From: a bacterium
GTDB lineage: Bacteria; Oederibacteriota; CAKKQC01
Assembly: GCA_919901855.1 (NCBI GenBank)
Contig: CAKKQC010000030.1
Location: 21,212-85,211 of the forward strand
Length of the DNA stretch: 64,000 bases
Reading direction: 5' to 3'
The translations under genes were made by a program, and so were the position numbers. Each line of letters begins with the position of its first letter. Within the stretch, counting starts at the first letter, position 1. The notes under the pieces were generated by a model. It searched no databases and had not been told where the DNA came from. It worked only from the letters and a program-made list of their open reading frames with translations. This document shows positions 63,962 through 64,000 of the stretch, in pieces.

Positions 63962-63975
63962 ACCCTCCGGAGGGT
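63962..63975. repeat. Perfect 14-bp palindrome at the break of the mod gene
   Basis: ACCCTCCGGAGGGT is self-complementary and sits 2 bp beyond the in-frame stop that ends the readable mod sequence. It could mark the edge of an inserted element that continues outside the window. Confidence 0.5.
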
Positions 63976-64000
63976 GAGGAGCGCGCAGGCGACGTGAAAG

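Overview
The window looks like a high-GC Gram-negative chromosome segment, about 70 percent G+C by eye, dropping to roughly 50-58 percent near 57.0-57.6 kb and from about 58.9 kb to the end. Cell-envelope glycan genes, a lipoprotein, signal peptides, a haem c protein, a Spy-like protein, a FlgD-type C-terminal domain and a small protein of a type I know from Gemmata-like planctomycetes suggest a PVC/FCB/Elusimicrobia-like environmental lineage. The phylum cannot be fixed from the sequence alone.

Layout. 0-8 kb: polysaccharide-handling genes (5'-truncated phosphorylase/GH-like protein, secreted beta-helix protein, frameshifted GH43/GH117-like propeller, CE15-like esterase, FAD oxidoreductase), interrupted by a PIN-toxin/Phd-antitoxin cassette flanked by three related hairpins. 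8-19 kb: a GT-C-like membrane protein with TPR tail, a sugar-nucleotide operon (cupin, C-methyltransferase, UXS-like SDR, Gfo/Idh/MocA) with another SDR upstream, a sigma-70 factor, and GT39-like and GT9 glycosyltransferases. 18.8-26.5 kb: three tandem, translationally coupled paralogues of a large membrane protein. 26.5-43 kb: a bifunctional-nuclease-like fusion protein, a yhcG nuclease cassette, an ECF sigma/anti-sigma pair, two MuiA-like DUF4139 proteins, a secreted FlgD-like protein, pterin dehydratase, DUF362, a DPPR-synthase-like UbiA protein, and a GHMP-kinase/UDP-sugar-pyrophosphorylase fusion. 43-44.5 kb: an accessory patchwork. 44.5-50 kb: a compact six-gene operon (split transketolase, GT2, TIGR03032, sulfotransferase, SDR). 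50-55.7 kb: small membrane proteins, a His-less HPr-like protein, hemerythrin, hybrid histidine kinase, lipoprotein and Spy-like protein. 55.7-58.9 kb: two nearly identical GT87-like genes. 59.4-64 kb: a lower-GC defence island with a HEPN protein and a type III restriction-modification locus whose mod gene is cut off.

Two signals cut across individual genes. First, about twenty starts lacking a Shine-Dalgarno carry a TANNNT-like -10 hexamer 5-9 nt before the start codon, which points to widespread leaderless transcription and helps choose start codons. Second, at two loci the last codons and stop of a core gene are repeated, with mostly synonymous differences, on the far side of inserted accessory genes (28425-29757 and 42977-43518).
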